DNA from: Avibacterium gallinarum
GTDB taxonomy: Bacteria; Pseudomonadota; Gammaproteobacteria; Enterobacterales; Pasteurellaceae
Assembly: GCF_002921135.1 (NCBI RefSeq)
Contig: NZ_PQVJ01000019.1
Coordinates: 62,001-126,000 of the forward strand
Direction of reading: 5' to 3'
DNA: 64,000 nucleotides
Shown here piece by piece: positions 1-9,779 of the stretch. Made by a program: the position numbers and the translations under genes. The stretch's first letter is position 1. The number at the start of each line of letters is the position of its first letter. The notes under the pieces are model-generated. The model worked only from the letters and a program-made list of their open reading frames with translations. It made no database searches and was not told the origin of the DNA.

Positions 1-409
1 GAACTTTAAAGAAACCCAGCTCGGCAAAATGCGTATTGGTCAGCCTGTGAAATTAGTCTTTGATTTATACGGTGATGATGTGAGGTTTGATGGTAAAATC
101 AGCGGTATTTCAATGGGAACGGGCAGCGCATTCTCTCTTTTGCCTGCACAGAACGCCACAGGGAACTGGATCAAAGTGGTGCAACGTGTACCAGTGCGTA
201 TCGATCTCGATCCTGAACAAGTAGAAAAATATCCGTTGCGCATAGGGCTTTCTGCCACGGTGGAAGTGAATGTGGCAGACACGCAAGGCAAGGTGCTGCG
301 TGAATCTCGTCCAAACCAAGTGCTATATGAAACCAAGGTGTTAGATTACGATTTAAGCCCTGTACATCAATTAGCCGAACAAATTATTCAAGCCAATGCA
401 GGTGAATAA
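1..409 (+). CDS. emrA: EmrA-type membrane fusion protein, C-terminal part (partial)
   Basis: This is the 3' end of a gene that begins before the window. The frame is open from base 2 and reads NFKETQLGKMRIGQPV, the typical HlyD/EmrA stretch just after the lipoyl and beta-barrel region. EmrA is the periplasmic adaptor linking the inner-membrane exporter EmrB to an outer-membrane channel for efflux of hydrophobic drugs and uncouplers. The internal Met at base 29 is not the start. The stop lies across the start region of emrB, so the two genes are translationally coupled. Only about 135 residues are visible. The identification is strong because of the sequence and the adjacent emrB. Confidence 0.9.
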   Translation, partial: NFKETQLGKMRIGQPVKLVFDLYGDDVRFDGKISGISMGTGSAFSLLPAQNATGNWIKVVQRVPVRIDLDPEQVEKYPLRIGLSATVEVNVADTQGKVLRESRPNQVLYETKVLDYDLSPVHQLAEQIIQANAGE

Positions 410-410
410 A

Positions 411-1925
411 ATGCAAAAACCGATTCAGGGCGCAGCCCTTGCGGTGATGACCATTGCCCTATCCTTGGCAACCTTTATGCAAGTGCTGGATTCCACCATT
501 GCTAATGTGGCAATACCCACCATTGCAGGGGATTTGGGTGCATCGTTCAGTCAAGGCACTTGGGTGATTACTTCATTCGGCGTGGCAAATGCGGTGTCTA
601 TTCCCATTACAGGCTGGCTGGCTAAACGCTTTGGTGAAGTGCGCTTGTTTTTAATCGCCACTGGATTATTTGTGCTGGCTTCTTGGCTATGTGGCATTTC
701 TCATAGCCTAGGAATGTTGATTTTATGCCGCATCTTCCAAGGGCTAGCAGCAGGGCCGATTATTCCCCTTTCACAAAGTTTATTGCTCAATAATTATCCC
801 CCTGCAAAACGCAGTATGGCACTGGCGTTTTGGTCTATGACCGTGGTAGTTGCACCAATTTTTGGCCCGATTCTTGGCGGTTGGATCAGTGATAACCTGC
901 ACTGGGGCTGGATTTTCTTCATTAATGTGCCGATTGGGCTATGTGTGATTTTTCTCAGCTGGAAAATCTTAGGCAAGCGAGAAACCAAAACTTTCCAACA
1001 GCCTATTGATATGATTGGCTTAATTCTGCTTGTGGTAGGTGTGGGCTGTTTGCAATTAATGCTTGATCAAGGACGCGAGCAAGATTGGTTTAATTCCACT
1101 GAAATCGTGGTGCTAACTATTGTTTCCGCCATCGCCTTAATTGCGTTGATTATTTGGGAATTGACGGACGAAAACCCTGTGGTGGATATTTCCCTGTTCA
1201 AGTCACGCAATTTCAGCGTTGGCTGTCTGTGTACCAGCCTTGCGTTTTTAATTTATCTCGGCTCGGTGGTGCTGATTCCTTTACTGTTACAACAAGTGTA
1301 CGGCTACACTGCCACTTGGGCAGGGCTGGCGGCTGCACCAGTGGGTTTATTCCCAATTTTGCTTTCGCCAATCATCGGACGTTTTGGCTACAAAATTGAT
1401 ATGCGCATTTTGGTTACAATCAGTTTTATGGTCTATGCGCTAACCTTCCATTGGCGTGCCGTAACCTTTGAACCTGCGATGACCTTTGCTGATGTCGCCT
1501 TGCCGCAGCTAATTCAAGGGATTGCCGTAGCGTGCTTTTTTATGCCGCTCACCACCATTACGCTATCAGGCTTACCGCCAGAAAAAATGGCGTCTGCATC
1601 AAGTTTATTTAATTTTCTGCGCACCCTTGCCGGTTCAATTGGCACATCGCTGACCACCTTTTTATGGTATAACCGTGAGGCGGTGCATCACACCCAATTC
1701 ACCGAAGCGATTAATCCTTATAACCCCAATGCGCAAGCCTATTACGATACAATGGCGCAAGTGGGTTTGAATGATACGCAAACATCAATGTCCTTAGCGC
1801 AAAGTATTACTGCGCAAGGATTTATCATCGGCGCCAATGAAATTTTCTGGCTGTCTGCCATAATGTTTATGTTGCTTTTCGTTGTGGTGTGGTTCGCCAA
1901 ACCGCCTTTTGGTAATAAGCACTAG
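411..1925 (+). CDS. emrB: EmrB-type MFS multidrug exporter (DHA2 family, 14 TM)
   Basis: A 504-residue inner-membrane drug:proton antiporter of the 14-helix DHA2 family. Visible marks are the first-helix motif LDSTIANVAIPTIAGDLGAS, the motif around GWLAKRFGEVR in the loop after helix 2, and the antiporter motif C region near GPILGGWISDN. Length matches EmrB (about 510). An ATG at 396 is also in frame, but AGGTGA at 400-405 is a good ribosome site for the ATG at 411, so I chose 411. It directly follows emrA and should form the EmrAB pump with it. A bidirectional terminator follows and separates it from convergent crp. Confidence 0.93.
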   Translation: MQKPIQGAALAVMTIALSLATFMQVLDSTIANVAIPTIAGDLGASFSQGTWVITSFGVANAVSIPITGWLAKRFGEVRLFLIATGLFVLASWLCGISHSLGMLILCRIFQGLAAGPIIPLSQSLLLNNYPPAKRSMALAFWSMTVVVAPIFGPILGGWISDNLHWGWIFFINVPIGLCVIFLSWKILGKRETKTFQQPIDMIGLILLVVGVGCLQLMLDQGREQDWFNSTEIVVLTIVSAIALIALIIWELTDENPVVDISLFKSRNFSVGCLCTSLAFLIYLGSVVLIPLLLQQVYGYTATWAGLAAAPVGLFPILLSPIIGRFGYKIDMRILVTISFMVYALTFHWRAVTFEPAMTFADVALPQLIQGIAVACFFMPLTTITLSGLPPEKMASASSLFNFLRTLAGSIGTSLTTFLWYNREAVHHTQFTEAINPYNPNAQAYYDTMAQVGLNDTQTSMSLAQSITAQGFIIGANEIFWLSAIMFMLLFVVVWFAKPPFGNKH

Positions 1926-1944
1926 TGGCGAAAGTGAAAAAAAG

Positions 1945-1985
1945 AAAGAGCGGTGAAAAATTTCTAAATTTTCCACCGCTCTTTT
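1945..1985. terminator. Bidirectional terminator between emrB and crp
   Basis: The inverted repeat AAAGAGCGGTG...CACCGCTCTTT with A/T runs on both sides can end transcripts from both directions. The arms carry a variant of the uptake-signal core (GAGCGGTG). Confidence 0.8.
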
Positions 1986-2000
1986 CGTTAATAGATATTT

Positions 2001-2645
2001 TTATCTTGAATGATAAACCACAATAGTTTTGCCGTGAGCAGAAATAAGATGTTGATCTTCCAACATTTTCAAAATTCGCCCTACGGTTTCACGAGAACAG
2101 CCGACCATTTGACCAATCTCTTGTCGTGTAATTTTGATCTGCATTCCTTCAGGGTGGGTCATTGCGTCAGGCATTTTTGCTAGATTTAGCAAGGTTTGTG
2201 CTATGCGACCAGCGACATCAAGGAAAGCAAGGTTGCGAACTTGTCTTGATGTATTTTGTAAACGACGTGCAAGCTGCCCTGATAAATACATTAAAATTTC
2301 AGGGTTTACTTGAATAAGCTGGCGGAATTTTTTGTACGAAATTTCTGCCACTTCACAAGTCGTCTTCGTTTTCACCCAAGCGGAACGTTCCTGACCTTCT
2401 TCAAATAATCCCGCTTCGCCGAAGAAATCCCCTTGATTTAGGTAAGTTAGGATCATTTCTTTGCCGTCTTCATCTTTCACCAAAATCGCTACAGAGCCTT
2501 TGATGAGATAATAAAGGGTTTCCGCTTTTTCACCTGCGTGAATAATTGAGCTTTTGGTTGGGTATTTGTGGATATGACAATGGGATAAAAACCACTCTAA
2601 GGTTGGATCCATTGGTGGAGTGTGTTGCCCTTGTTGTTCCTGCAC
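2001..2645 (-). CDS. crp: cAMP receptor protein CRP
   Basis: Global carbon regulator, 214 residues, nearly the same length as E. coli CRP (210). The N-terminal cyclic-nucleotide domain is recognisable from [17 protein letters not shown], with the phosphate-binding cassette [16 protein letters not shown] around residues 75-90. The C-terminal winged helix carries [19 protein letters not shown], including the R-E-x-x-x-R residues that read TGTGA. The start is GTG, chosen because a strong AGGAGG lies five bases upstream; the alternative ATG (Met12) lacks such a site. yheU is immediately upstream on the same strand. CRP sites at mgl and the PTS operon in this window are plausible targets. Confidence 0.97.
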   Translation of the reverse strand: MQEQQGQHTPPMDPTLEWFLSHCHIHKYPTKSSIIHAGEKAETLYYLIKGSVAILVKDEDGKEMILTYLNQGDFFGEAGLFEEGQERSAWVKTKTTCEVAEISYKKFRQLIQVNPEILMYLSGQLARRLQNTSRQVRNLAFLDVAGRIAQTLLNLAKMPDAMTHPEGMQIKITRQEIGQMVGCSRETVGRILKMLEDQHLISAHGKTIVVYHSR

Positions 2646-2663
2646 GGTGTCCTCCTACATTTA

Positions 2664-2891
2664 TCATCTATGATTAAGAAATTCCATTTTATCTTTAATG
2701 TCAATGGACTCGTGTAATTCCGACCAAACAATTACAGCCTTTCCTTGACGTATGTTGGTCAGCAAGTTTTGAGTTTTCTGTTGCAGAGAAAGCTCCTGTT
2801 CACCGTAATCCGTCCCTTCACGCAGAATGAAACTTTCTGCAATATTAATGAGCGTTTCTTCTTCTAAATCTTGCCAAGGAATGATCATCAT
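2664..2891 (-). CDS. yheU: YheU family protein (UPF0270)
   Basis: Small 75-residue protein of UPF0270. It shows the family signature IPWQDL near the N-terminus, then LREGTDYGEQE and VIVWSELHES, closely matching E. coli YheU (72 residues). The function is unknown. It lies 18 bases upstream of crp on the same strand and is likely cotranscribed with it; yheU lies near crp in other gammaproteobacteria too. TAGGTAAG precedes two adjacent ATG codons, so the exact first residue is uncertain by one. Confidence 0.88.
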   Translation of the reverse strand: MMIIPWQDLEEETLINIAESFILREGTDYGEQELSLQQKTQNLLTNIRQGKAVIVWSELHESIDIKDKMEFLNHR

Positions 2892-2909
2892 CTTACCTAA
2901 AAATTACTA

Positions 2910-3608
2910 TTATGCAAAGTGTACCGCAATAAGTTTCCACTGTTGTTCAAAGTTCTGGTTTGAATTATGGCGAAAATTCGACCGCACATAACGCATAAAC
3001 TGCCCTTCGCAGAGATTGACTAAATAAGTGGCGATGATACGCTCATCAATGCTAAAGGCGCGCCCTTCACGCAGTTTGCGCATTTGTAAAATATTCACAA
3101 ATTGGAATTCTAGGCGATCGAAAAATTGCGCCACGCGTGCTTGTAATTTTGGATCTTCAAACATTAAGGCGTGGCCTGTTAGCACTCGGGTTAGCCCAGG
3201 GTTTTTGCGTGCAAAATCTAAGATCATTTGTAAAATATCGCGCACGCGGTTCATTGTGTTGGTTTCGTTTTTGATTGATTGGTTAATACGGCTAAATAAT
3301 GTGCCTTCCAAATTTTCAATCAAGGCCTCGAACATTTTGGTTTTGCTTGGGAAATAGCGATATAACGCGGCTTCAGATACCCCCACTTTTTCTGCAAGAC
3401 GTGCTGTGGTCATTCGTTCCATTCCTTGTTCTGAATGAAGCATATGAGTGAGTACAGTTAGCACTTGCTGACGGCGTTCTTTTACACTGCGTTTGTCGCT
3501 TTTCGGTGCTTTTTCTGTATTTTTTTCGCTGAGCTTAGCTGGATTATTTTGCTTAGTTTGCTCAGGCGCAGGCTCAATGCCTGCAATTTCCAGTTGTTCT
3601 TCGACCAT
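2910..3608 (-). CDS. slmA: Nucleoid occlusion factor SlmA (TetR family)
   Basis: SlmA binds specific chromosomal sites and blocks FtsZ assembly over the nucleoid. The 232-residue protein has an N-terminal TetR helix-turn-helix ([20 protein letters not shown]) after a lysine-rich tail of about 50 residues that is longer than in E. coli. The C-terminal ligand/FtsZ-binding helices contain the conserved ending EQQWKLIA. The frame stays open upstream into dut, but the ATG at 3608 is preceded by GAGGAACT and begins MVEEQ, typical of this family in Pasteurellaceae, so I start it there. It lies 7 bases after dut and is probably cotranscribed with dut and coaBC. Confidence 0.93.
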   Translation of the reverse strand: MVEEQLEIAGIEPAPEQTKQNNPAKLSEKNTEKAPKSDKRSVKERRQQVLTVLTHMLHSEQGMERMTTARLAEKVGVSEAALYRYFPSKTKMFEALIENLEGTLFSRINQSIKNETNTMNRVRDILQMILDFARKNPGLTRVLTGHALMFEDPKLQARVAQFFDRLEFQFVNILQMRKLREGRAFSIDERIIATYLVNLCEGQFMRYVRSNFRHNSNQNFEQQWKLIAVHFA

Positions 3609-3615
3609 AGTTCCT

Positions 3616-4071
3616 CTATTGTTTGCCTGAATGGCCAAATCCGCCTTCGCCACGTTCTGTTTGTTCAAAATCACTCACAATATTAAATTCTGCTTGCACC
3701 ACTGGCACGAAAACTAGCTGCGCAATGCGATCGCCCACTTCCACTTTAAAAGGCTGCGAGCCACGGTTCCACATTGATACCATTAACGGCCCTTGGTAGT
3801 CTGAATCAATTAAGCCCACCAAATTGCCCAATACAATCCCATTTTTATGCCCAAGCCCTGAACGTGGCAAAATTACTGCCGCAAGGTTAGGATCGCCGAT
3901 ATAAATAGAAAGCCCAGTGGGGATTAATTTGGTTTCCCCCGGTTGAATTTCAAAACTTTCTTCCACCAACGCACGCAGATCTAAGCCCGCTGAACCGCTT
4001 GTGGCATAAGCTGGCAAGGGAAATTCTGTGCCAATTCGGCTATCTAAAATTTTTACGTCAATCTTTTTCAT
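3616..4071 (-). CDS. dut: Deoxyuridine 5'-triphosphate nucleotidohydrolase (dUTPase)
   Basis: Hydrolyses dUTP to dUMP and pyrophosphate, keeping uracil out of DNA and supplying dTMP synthesis. The 151-residue sequence matches E. coli Dut in length and has all five trimeric dUTPase motifs: [29 protein letters not shown] with the catalytic Asp, [11 protein letters not shown], and the C-terminal glycine-rich arm [10 protein letters not shown]. It sits 19 bases after coaBC and 7 bases before slmA, the same coaBC-dut-slmA order seen in many gammaproteobacteria. Confidence 0.97.
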   Translation of the reverse strand: MKKIDVKILDSRIGTEFPLPAYATSGSAGLDLRALVEESFEIQPGETKLIPTGLSIYIGDPNLAAVILPRSGLGHKNGIVLGNLVGLIDSDYQGPLMVSMWNRGSQPFKVEVGDRIAQLVFVPVVQAEFNIVSDFEQTERGEGGFGHSGKQ

Positions 4072-4090
4072 TTTTCGTTTATTCCTTCGT

Positions 4091-5302
4091 TCAAACTTGA
4101 GCTTGAAAGCGTTCTACAATCTGTTGCGCAAGTTGCACCGCCAGATCTTTTTTACTGCTACGCGGTAATTGCACGCTGCCATCACGCCAGAAAAGCTGGA
4201 GCTGGTTGTCATCACCATTAAAGCCTTGTCCGTTAGACACATCATTGGCGCAGATCAGATCTAAATTTTTACGCGCTAATTTGTCTTGTGCATATTGTGC
4301 AACATTTTGCGTTTCTGCCGCAAACCCCACCACAAATGGGCGATTTTCATTCAGCGCCGCCACCGCCGCAATAATATCAGGGTTTTTCACCAATTCTAAG
4401 GTGAGTGTATCGCTATCGGCAGTTTTCTTCATTTTTTGCTCGGCGATTTGCGCGATACGGTAATCCGCCACTGCAGCGCAACCAATAAAAATATCCACTT
4501 GTGGTGCAAGGGAAAGAGATGCGTCTGCCATTTCTTGCGCGGAAATCACATCAATTCGTTCCACTTGAGCTGGCGTAGGCAAATTCACTGGCCCTGCAAT
4601 TAATTTGACTTTCGCGCCCCGTTTGGCAAAAGCTTCAGCGATAGCAAAGCCCATTTTGCCCGAACTATGATTGCTAATATAACGCACAGGATCAATGGCT
4701 TCGCGAGTTGGGCCAGCGGTGATAGCAATGGTTAAATGGCTAAGATCTTGTGGTGGTAACAAGATTTCGCAAAGTGCGGTGTAAATTTCCGCAGGTTCTG
4801 ACATTCGCCCAAAGCCCATATCTCCACAAGCCTGTTCACCACTGTTAGGCCCAATGGTTGCAATGCCACGGGCTTTTAAACTGGCCAAATTTTGTTGGGT
4901 AATGGGTTGGCGGAACATTTGCTGATTCATCGCAGGCGCAAGCAAAATCGGTGCGCTAGTGGCAAGACAAATAGTCGTGAGCAGATCATTGGCCATTCCT
5001 GCATTTAAGCGTGCCATAAAATCTGCGCTGGCAGGGGCGATTACAATGAGATCTGCCCATTTCGCTAGTTCAATATGCCCCATTGCCAGCTCCGCTTGGG
5101 GATCAAGCAATGACTGCGCCACCGCATTACCTGAAATGGCTTGCAAGGTGAGTGGCGTAACAAATTCTGCCGCCGCTGGTGTGAGAACCACACGCACTTC
5201 CGCTTGGCTTTTGCGTAACAAGCGAATTAGCTCAATGCTTTTATAAGCCGCGATCCCACCTGTTATGCCAACAACAATACGTTTTCCTTGAAGATCTTGC
5301 AT
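4091..5302 (-). CDS. coaBC: Bifunctional phosphopantothenoylcysteine decarboxylase / phosphopantothenate-cysteine ligase
   Basis: Catalyses two steps of coenzyme A synthesis: ligation of cysteine to 4'-phosphopantothenate and decarboxylation to phosphopantetheine. The N-terminal flavoprotein half (about residues 1-185) shows [10 protein letters not shown], the catalytic-His region around [17 protein letters not shown] and the active-site-lid cysteine in [13 protein letters not shown]. The C-terminal ligase half begins near [18 protein letters not shown]. The length of 403 is typical. A TTG further upstream is in frame, but the ATG at 5302 is closer to the family start and follows TTGGAAAT. 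It is transcribed divergently from radC. Confidence 0.96.
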   Translation of the reverse strand: MQDLQGKRIVVGITGGIAAYKSIELIRLLRKSQAEVRVVLTPAAAEFVTPLTLQAISGNAVAQSLLDPQAELAMGHIELAKWADLIVIAPASADFMARLNAGMANDLLTTICLATSAPILLAPAMNQQMFRQPITQQNLASLKARGIATIGPNSGEQACGDMGFGRMSEPAEIYTALCEILLPPQDLSHLTIAITAGPTREAIDPVRYISNHSSGKMGFAIAEAFAKRGAKVKLIAGPVNLPTPAQVERIDVISAQEMADASLSLAPQVDIFIGCAAVADYRIAQIAEQKMKKTADSDTLTLELVKNPDIIAAVAALNENRPFVVGFAAETQNVAQYAQDKLARKNLDLICANDVSNGQGFNGDDNQLQLFWRDGSVQLPRSSKKDLAVQLAQQIVERFQAQV

Positions 5303-5475
5303 TATTTCCAATCAATCCAAATTAAAAGTGCGGTTAATTTTACTGTAATTTTCCCCAATAAAAAATTCAATTTTTCGATCTGGATCGCAAAAGTCGTAGG
5401 GAAGCCTGTCAGAACACAGCTGTCTATGTTAAAAAGATCCGCAATTTGATATTAAAAATGAAATGATCGCCACAA

Positions 5476-6132
5476 ATGACCATCTTAATGCCACGGGAAA
5501 AACTGATAAAATTTGGCGCAGAAGCCCTTAATGATAGCGAATTATTAGCTATTTTTTTACGCACGGGAATCAAGAATTGTTCGGTAATGGAATTATCTCG
5601 TGTGGTTCTTGAACATTTTGGATCGTTGCGGCAATTAATCAGTGCGGATCAAAAAGCCTTTTGCAACGTTAAAGGCTTAGGCATTACACAATTTATCCAG
5701 CTGCAAGCCAGCACAGAAATGACAAAGCGTTATTTATTGCAAGAATTGGAAATGGCGCAGGCATTTACTCGCCCAGAGTTGGTGAGAATGTATTTGCAAA
5801 CAGAGCTAGAACATAAAGAGCGGGAAGTTTTTTTGGTACTTTTTTTAGATAATCAGCATCGTCTGATCAAAAAAGAAGAAATGTTTTTAGGTACGATTAA
5901 CACAGCCGCGGTGTATCCTAGAGAAATTGTTAAAAGCGCACTTTTTTGTAATGCGGCGGCGATTATTTTGGCGCATAATCACCCATCAGGCATTGCAGAG
6001 CCGAGCAATTCCGATCGGATCATCACGGAAAAGATCCAAAAAGTGGCAGAATTAGTGGAAATTCGCGTGCTGGATCATTTTGTGATCGGCAAAGGCTGTT
6101 ATGTTTCTTTTAGTGAAAAAGGGTGGTTATAA
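5476..6132 (+). CDS. radC: RadC family JAB/MPN-domain protein
   Basis: 218-residue RadC-like protein. The N-terminal helix-hairpin-helix part contains LMPREKL and LNDSELLAIFLRTG. The C-terminal JAB1/MPN metal-binding fold shows the H-x-H...S...D motif in AHNHPSGIAEPSNSD. Despite the name, a repair role has not been upheld for E. coli RadC and the biochemical activity is unknown. An in-frame TGA at 5464 limits the start; ATG 5476 is the longest choice, and ATG 5488 (MPREK) is possible. It sits between coaBC (divergent) and the ribosomal genes rpmBG. Confidence 0.9.
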   Translation: MTILMPREKLIKFGAEALNDSELLAIFLRTGIKNCSVMELSRVVLEHFGSLRQLISADQKAFCNVKGLGITQFIQLQASTEMTKRYLLQELEMAQAFTRPELVRMYLQTELEHKEREVFLVLFLDNQHRLIKKEEMFLGTINTAAVYPREIVKSALFCNAAAIILAHNHPSGIAEPSNSDRIITEKIQKVAELVEIRVLDHFVIGKGCYVSFSEKGWL

Positions 6133-6358
6133 TAGCCATTCTGCAAGAATGAAGCGGTGGAATTGCTGATTTTTTTGTCATTTATTGCGTTAATTAAGTG
6201 ATTTAGGCTTGAGTATAGCAAATAAAGTGAGTATAATTTGCCACCTTTAATATAGTATGCGGGTCGGTTACAGCGACCTGACGAGGTGGCTTGCAAACCT
6301 AGTTTGCAGTAATCCGAACCCTAAGCTCGAGCTTATATTTGATTTATTGGAGATTAAT

Positions 6359-6595
6359 ATGTCTAGAGTCTGTCAAGTAACAGGCAAGCGTCCAGCAGTT
6401 GGTAACAACCGCTCACACGCAATGAACGCGACTCGTCGTCGTTTTCTTCCTAACTTACACACTCACCGTTTCTGGGTTGAGTCTGAAAAACGTTTCGTAA
6501 CTTTACGCTTAACAGCGAAAGGTATGCGTATTATTGATAAAAAAGGCATTGATGCAGTGTTAGCTGAAATCCGTGCTCGTGGCGAGAAAATCTAA
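6359..6595 (+). CDS. rpmB: Large ribosomal subunit protein bL28
   Basis: Protein bL28 of the 50S subunit, 78 residues. [20 protein letters not shown] and the basic middle [17 protein letters not shown] are diagnostic. TTGGAGATTAAT provides the ribosome site. It is 11 bases ahead of rpmG in the usual rpmBG operon, with a terminator behind rpmG. The 226 bases upstream are AT-rich and should hold the promoter, but I cannot point to one clear -10/-35 pair. Confidence 0.98.
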   Translation: MSRVCQVTGKRPAVGNNRSHAMNATRRRFLPNLHTHRFWVESEKRFVTLRLTAKGMRIIDKKGIDAVLAEIRARGEKI

Positions 6596-6606
6596 GGAGC
6601 TAAAAA

Positions 6607-6777
6607 ATGGCAGCTAAAGGTGCTCGTGAAAAAATCCGTTTAGTTTCAACAGCTGAAACCGGTCATTTCTACACAACAACTAAAAACAAACGTAATATGC
6701 CAGAAAAAATGGAGATCAAAAAATTTGATCCTGTTGTGCGTAAACACGTTATTTACAAAGAAGCTAAAATCAAATAA
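6607..6777 (+). CDS. rpmG: Large ribosomal subunit protein bL33
   Basis: A 56-residue ribosomal protein of the 50S subunit. The translation begins [14 protein letters not shown] and continues with [23 protein letters not shown] when read in sections, the standard bL33 pattern of the cysteine-free type. AAGGAG lies 7-8 bases before the ATG. It is the second gene of the rpmB-rpmG operon and is followed by a strong terminator. Confidence 0.98.
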   Translation: MAAKGAREKIRLVSTAETGHFYTTTKNKRNMPEKMEIKKFDPVVRKHVIYKEAKIK

Positions 6778-6796
6778 TTTGGCTTTGATGAATTAG

Positions 6797-6823
6797 AAAA
6801 ACCCGACTTGTTCGGGTTTTTTT
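6797..6823 (+). terminator. rpmBG rho-independent terminator
   Basis: Perfect stem AAAACCCGA / TCGGGTTTT with a short loop followed by a run of T, directly after rpmG. Confidence 0.92.
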
Positions 6824-6940
6824 ATGTCTTTTATAGGCGCTTTTCTTGGATTTTAATTGATTGCCCCTATTTATAGCGTAACGCAGAGAGATTTTCATTA
6901 GAACCCAAACCCTATTTACCCCTATTCGCACGGAGAAAAA

Positions 6941-7756
6941 ATGCCTGAATTACCTGAAGTTGAAACCACTAAAAATGGGATTTCCCCTTATTTAACCGGA
7001 TTTACCATTGAAAAAATCGTGGTACGCAATCCTAAATTACGTTGGGAAGTCAGCCCACAATTAAGTGAGTTTAAGCAGGTTAAAGTGAGCCATCTTTCCC
7101 GCCGTGCAAAATATCTGATCATTCATACGGAAAAAGGTGTGATCATAGGGCATTTGGGAATGTCGGGATCTTTGCGTGTAGTGCCACAGGATAGTCCCAT
7201 TGATAAGCACGATCATTTAGATATTGTGATGAATAATGGCAAGGTGCTGCGTTATAACGATCCTCGCCGTTTTGGTGCGTGGCTTTGGACGGATAATCTG
7301 GCAGATTTTCATCTTTTTGCCAAACTTGGCCCAGAACCCCTTTCAGCAGAATTTACTGGGGAATATCTGTTCAAAAAATCTCGTAAAAAACAGACCGCAC
7401 TTAAAACCTTTTTAATGGATAATGCGGTGGTGGTAGGCGTGGGCAATATTTATGCCAATGAAACGCTCTTTTTGTGCGGTTTACATCCGCTGAAATTAGC
7501 CAAAAACTTAACCAAATCTCAATGCGAATTGCTGGTTCAAACCATTAAACAAGTGCTTGCCACCGCCATTGCGCAAGGTGGTACAACCTTGAAAGACTTC
7601 TTACAACCTGACGGCCGCCCCGGTTATTTCGCCCAAGAACTACGGGTTTACGGCAATAAAGATAAGCCTTGTCCAACGTGCGGGACAAAAATTGAAAGTT
7701 TAGTTATCGGACAACGTAATAGCTTTTTCTGCCCGAAATGTCAGAAAAAAGCATAA
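6941..7756 (+). CDS. mutM: Formamidopyrimidine-DNA glycosylase (Fpg/MutM)
   Basis: Base-excision repair glycosylase/AP lyase that removes 8-oxoguanine and formamidopyrimidines. At 271 residues it has the catalytic N-terminal Pro2-Glu3 (MPELPEVET), the conserved GHLGMSGS loop, the helix-two-turn-helix near VGNIYANE, and a C-terminal zinc finger with four cysteines (CPTC and CPKC) around residues 245-268. CGGAG precedes the ATG by six bases. An uptake signal (ACCGCACTT) lies inside the gene near 7393. It is convergent with folA and separated from it by a shared hairpin. Confidence 0.97.
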   Translation: MPELPEVETTKNGISPYLTGFTIEKIVVRNPKLRWEVSPQLSEFKQVKVSHLSRRAKYLIIHTEKGVIIGHLGMSGSLRVVPQDSPIDKHDHLDIVMNNGKVLRYNDPRRFGAWLWTDNLADFHLFAKLGPEPLSAEFTGEYLFKKSRKKQTALKTFLMDNAVVVGVGNIYANETLFLCGLHPLKLAKNLTKSQCELLVQTIKQVLATAIAQGGTTLKDFLQPDGRPGYFAQELRVYGNKDKPCPTCGTKIESLVIGQRNSFFCPKCQKKA

Positions 7757-7807
7757 AAATAGTTAAAAAAAGCACCGCACTTTTGTATAAAGCTAATTAA
7801 CCAAACG

Positions 7808-7840
7808 AAGGAAGGTAAGCCAAATCGACCTTCCTTTTTT
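7808..7840. terminator. Terminator between mutM and folA
   Basis: Inverted repeat AAGGAAGGT...ACCTTCCTT with an 11-base loop and a T run on the plus strand ends mutM. In the other direction it ends folA less ideally. An ACCGCACTT uptake signal lies just upstream at about 7783. Confidence 0.75.
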
Positions 7841-7841
7841 G

Positions 7842-8339
7842 TTATGGATGCGTTCTATTAATTCGTTGTAAAATTAAAAACCGACAATCATAAGGATTAT
7901 TTTCATCGGCGGGGCGATATTGCTCAAATTCAATTTGCCATTCTGTCCAATCAATTTGTGGAAAAAACGTATCGCCGTCAATTTCTGCTTGAATTTCAGT
8001 AAGATAGAGTTTATCCGCGATAGGAAGATATTGTTTAAATAGCTCACCACCGCCGATAAGCATTATTTCAGGAAAATCTTTGACAAAATCCACCGCACTG
8101 GCAAAATCACTTTTCCAAATCACGCCTTCGTGCTGAAAAGGGGAACGGGAAAGCACAATATTGGTGCGTTTTGGCAACGGACGACCAATGCTCTCAAAGG
8201 TTTTTCGCCCCATAATCACCGGCTTGCCTTGCGTATTTTGGCGAAACCACGCAAGATCAGCCGGCAAATGCCACGGCATTTGATTATCTTTCCCGATCAC
8301 ATTATTTTTCGTCATTGCCACAATTAAACTGAGCGTCAT
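7842..8339 (-). CDS. folA: Dihydrofolate reductase
   Basis: Reduces dihydrofolate to tetrahydrofolate with NADPH and is the target of trimethoprim. The 165-residue protein starts MTLSLIVAMTKNNVIGKDN and shows MPWHLPADLAWFR with the catalytic acidic residue, GRKTFESIGRPLP for NADPH, and the MLIGGGELF turn. Length is typical of chromosomal enzymes. Nothing in the sequence suggests a resistance variant by itself. pabA, pabB and pabC elsewhere in the window serve the same folate pathway. Confidence 0.97.
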   Translation of the reverse strand: MTLSLIVAMTKNNVIGKDNQMPWHLPADLAWFRQNTQGKPVIMGRKTFESIGRPLPKRTNIVLSRSPFQHEGVIWKSDFASAVDFVKDFPEIMLIGGGELFKQYLPIADKLYLTEIQAEIDGDTFFPQIDWTEWQIEFEQYRPADENNPYDCRFLILQRINRTHP

Positions 8340-8371
8340 TTGCTTTCCTTTTATTTACCTTGCTTTGCCTA

Positions 8372-8836
8372 TTATATTACAGGTTTTTGTCGATAGAACA
8401 ATAAGCCCGGTAGCGCCAAGCCAAAAACCAATGCACCTAAAATAAAGCCAGTTTTAATAAAATAATCAATCATTTGGGCAAATAACACATCGGAAAAGCC
8501 ATAATGGTGAATTTGCACAATGGCGATCATCGCTTTATAAGCATAAACCCCTGGGATCATCGGAATAATCGCCGCGACGGTAAACACTTTTGGGTGGGCA
8601 AGATAACGGTGGGATAAATGCACGCCGATAAAACCAATTAAACTTGCGCCTGCAAAAGTGGCAAACACTAAGGGCACATCAAAATGCACGAGCAAGGTTC
8701 GCAAGCCGTGTCCTAACGCGCCTAAAATCGCACAATATTTCAAAGCCTTAGGCGGAACATTAAAAACTAAAGCAAAGCCCACCGCAGGAATGGCGGCAAA
8801 CAGCATATCATCGAATAAATTCAGCAATAAGGTCAT
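8372..8836 (-). CDS. yjjB: YjjB-type membrane protein (threonine/serine exporter family, small subunit)
   Basis: A 154-residue protein with four or five membrane segments, matching the short ThrE_2/DUF3815 half (E. coli YjjB, 157). In E. coli YjjP and YjjB act together in succinate export; the family also includes split ThrE amino-acid exporters. The open frame runs further upstream, but the ATG at 8836 overlaps the yjjP stop in an ATGA junction, which fixes the start. Gly- and Pro-rich GAIIPMIPGVYAYKA-like segments (here AAIIPMIPGVYAYKA) are characteristic of this half. The substrate is inferred, not shown. Confidence 0.88.
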   Translation of the reverse strand: MTLLLNLFDDMLFAAIPAVGFALVFNVPPKALKYCAILGALGHGLRTLLVHFDVPLVFATFAGASLIGFIGVHLSHRYLAHPKVFTVAAIIPMIPGVYAYKAMIAIVQIHHYGFSDVLFAQMIDYFIKTGFILGALVFGLALPGLLFYRQKPVI

Positions 8837-9621
8837 TTTAATTCTCCCCAATAGGGAATGTTCAACAACGCTAGGGCAAAGACAATGCCCAAACACGCGC
8901 CAAAGGTGAGAATGGTGGCAATCGTCCAACGCCCTAAGCCCATACCAACGTGGCCTTTGAGAATATCCGCCAGCGAATTAATCAATGGAAAGCCCGGCAC
9001 GAGCAAAAGCACGCTAGAAGCAAGGGCGATTTGCGGATCATTGCCTAACTGATATTTCAGCGCCATTCCTGAAATAATCGAGGCGATAAAGGCTGTAATG
9101 GAAAACACAATAATCGGATTGTAATGCCGATGGGCAAGGGCTTGGCGAATAAACATCGCAATGGCTGCGGCAACAAAGGTGATGAGTGAAATCCGACTAT
9201 CACCGCCAGACAAATGGGCAAAACAGGCGCAAGATAAGCCAATCATCAGCACCACAAGATAACGGTTATACTTAAATGGCTTAATTTTCTCAAGGCGTTT
9301 TTTCACTTGGTGCAGATCATAAATACGGCGTTCGGCAGTAATCACCACCCGCTGCACTTCCGTAACAATATGCATATTTATGCCCTGATCAACATTTTTG
9401 CGTGCGGTGGTAATACAATGATTATGATAGAGCGTGGTGATAATCACCGCGTTGGGTGTTAATGCACATTCCACACTATCCATTCCCAAGGCGCGTCCTA
9501 ATCTATGCGACATTTGCACCACAACAGCACTTTCTGCCCCGTGTTGAAGTAGCATTAATGCGACTTTTATACATAACCTTGTTACTTCACGTTGGCGTTC
9601 AATACGACTTTGCTCTGACAT
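8833..9621 (-). CDS. yjjP: YjjP-type membrane protein (threonine/serine exporter family, large subunit)
   Basis: A 262-residue ThrE-family protein. The N-terminal soluble domain (about 110 residues) contains LLQHGAESAVVVQMSHRLG, followed by five hydrophobic helices. The motif VPGFPLINSLADIL is typical of the transporter part. It overlaps yjjB by four bases (ATGA), so the two are translationally coupled subunits of one exporter. E. coli YjjPB exports succinate, which would fit the fermentative metabolism suggested by adhE and aspA here; an amino-acid substrate is equally possible from sequence alone. Confidence 0.88.
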   Translation of the reverse strand: MSEQSRIERQREVTRLCIKVALMLLQHGAESAVVVQMSHRLGRALGMDSVECALTPNAVIITTLYHNHCITTARKNVDQGINMHIVTEVQRVVITAERRIYDLHQVKKRLEKIKPFKYNRYLVVLMIGLSCACFAHLSGGDSRISLITFVAAAIAMFIRQALAHRHYNPIIVFSITAFIASIISGMALKYQLGNDPQIALASSVLLLVPGFPLINSLADILKGHVGMGLGRWTIATILTFGACLGIVFALALLNIPYWGELK

Positions 9622-9779
9622 TTTGGCTAAGATAAGTTGATTAAAAAATGTCGATATTATAACGCTTTTTAGGTAACAAAGATTGTTTTAAATCATAGAA
9701 AGTGCGGTGAAAATTTAATGAAATTTTTCTCATTTAATGATAGGGTTTCGGGCATTCAACATTAACAGGAAAATTTTGT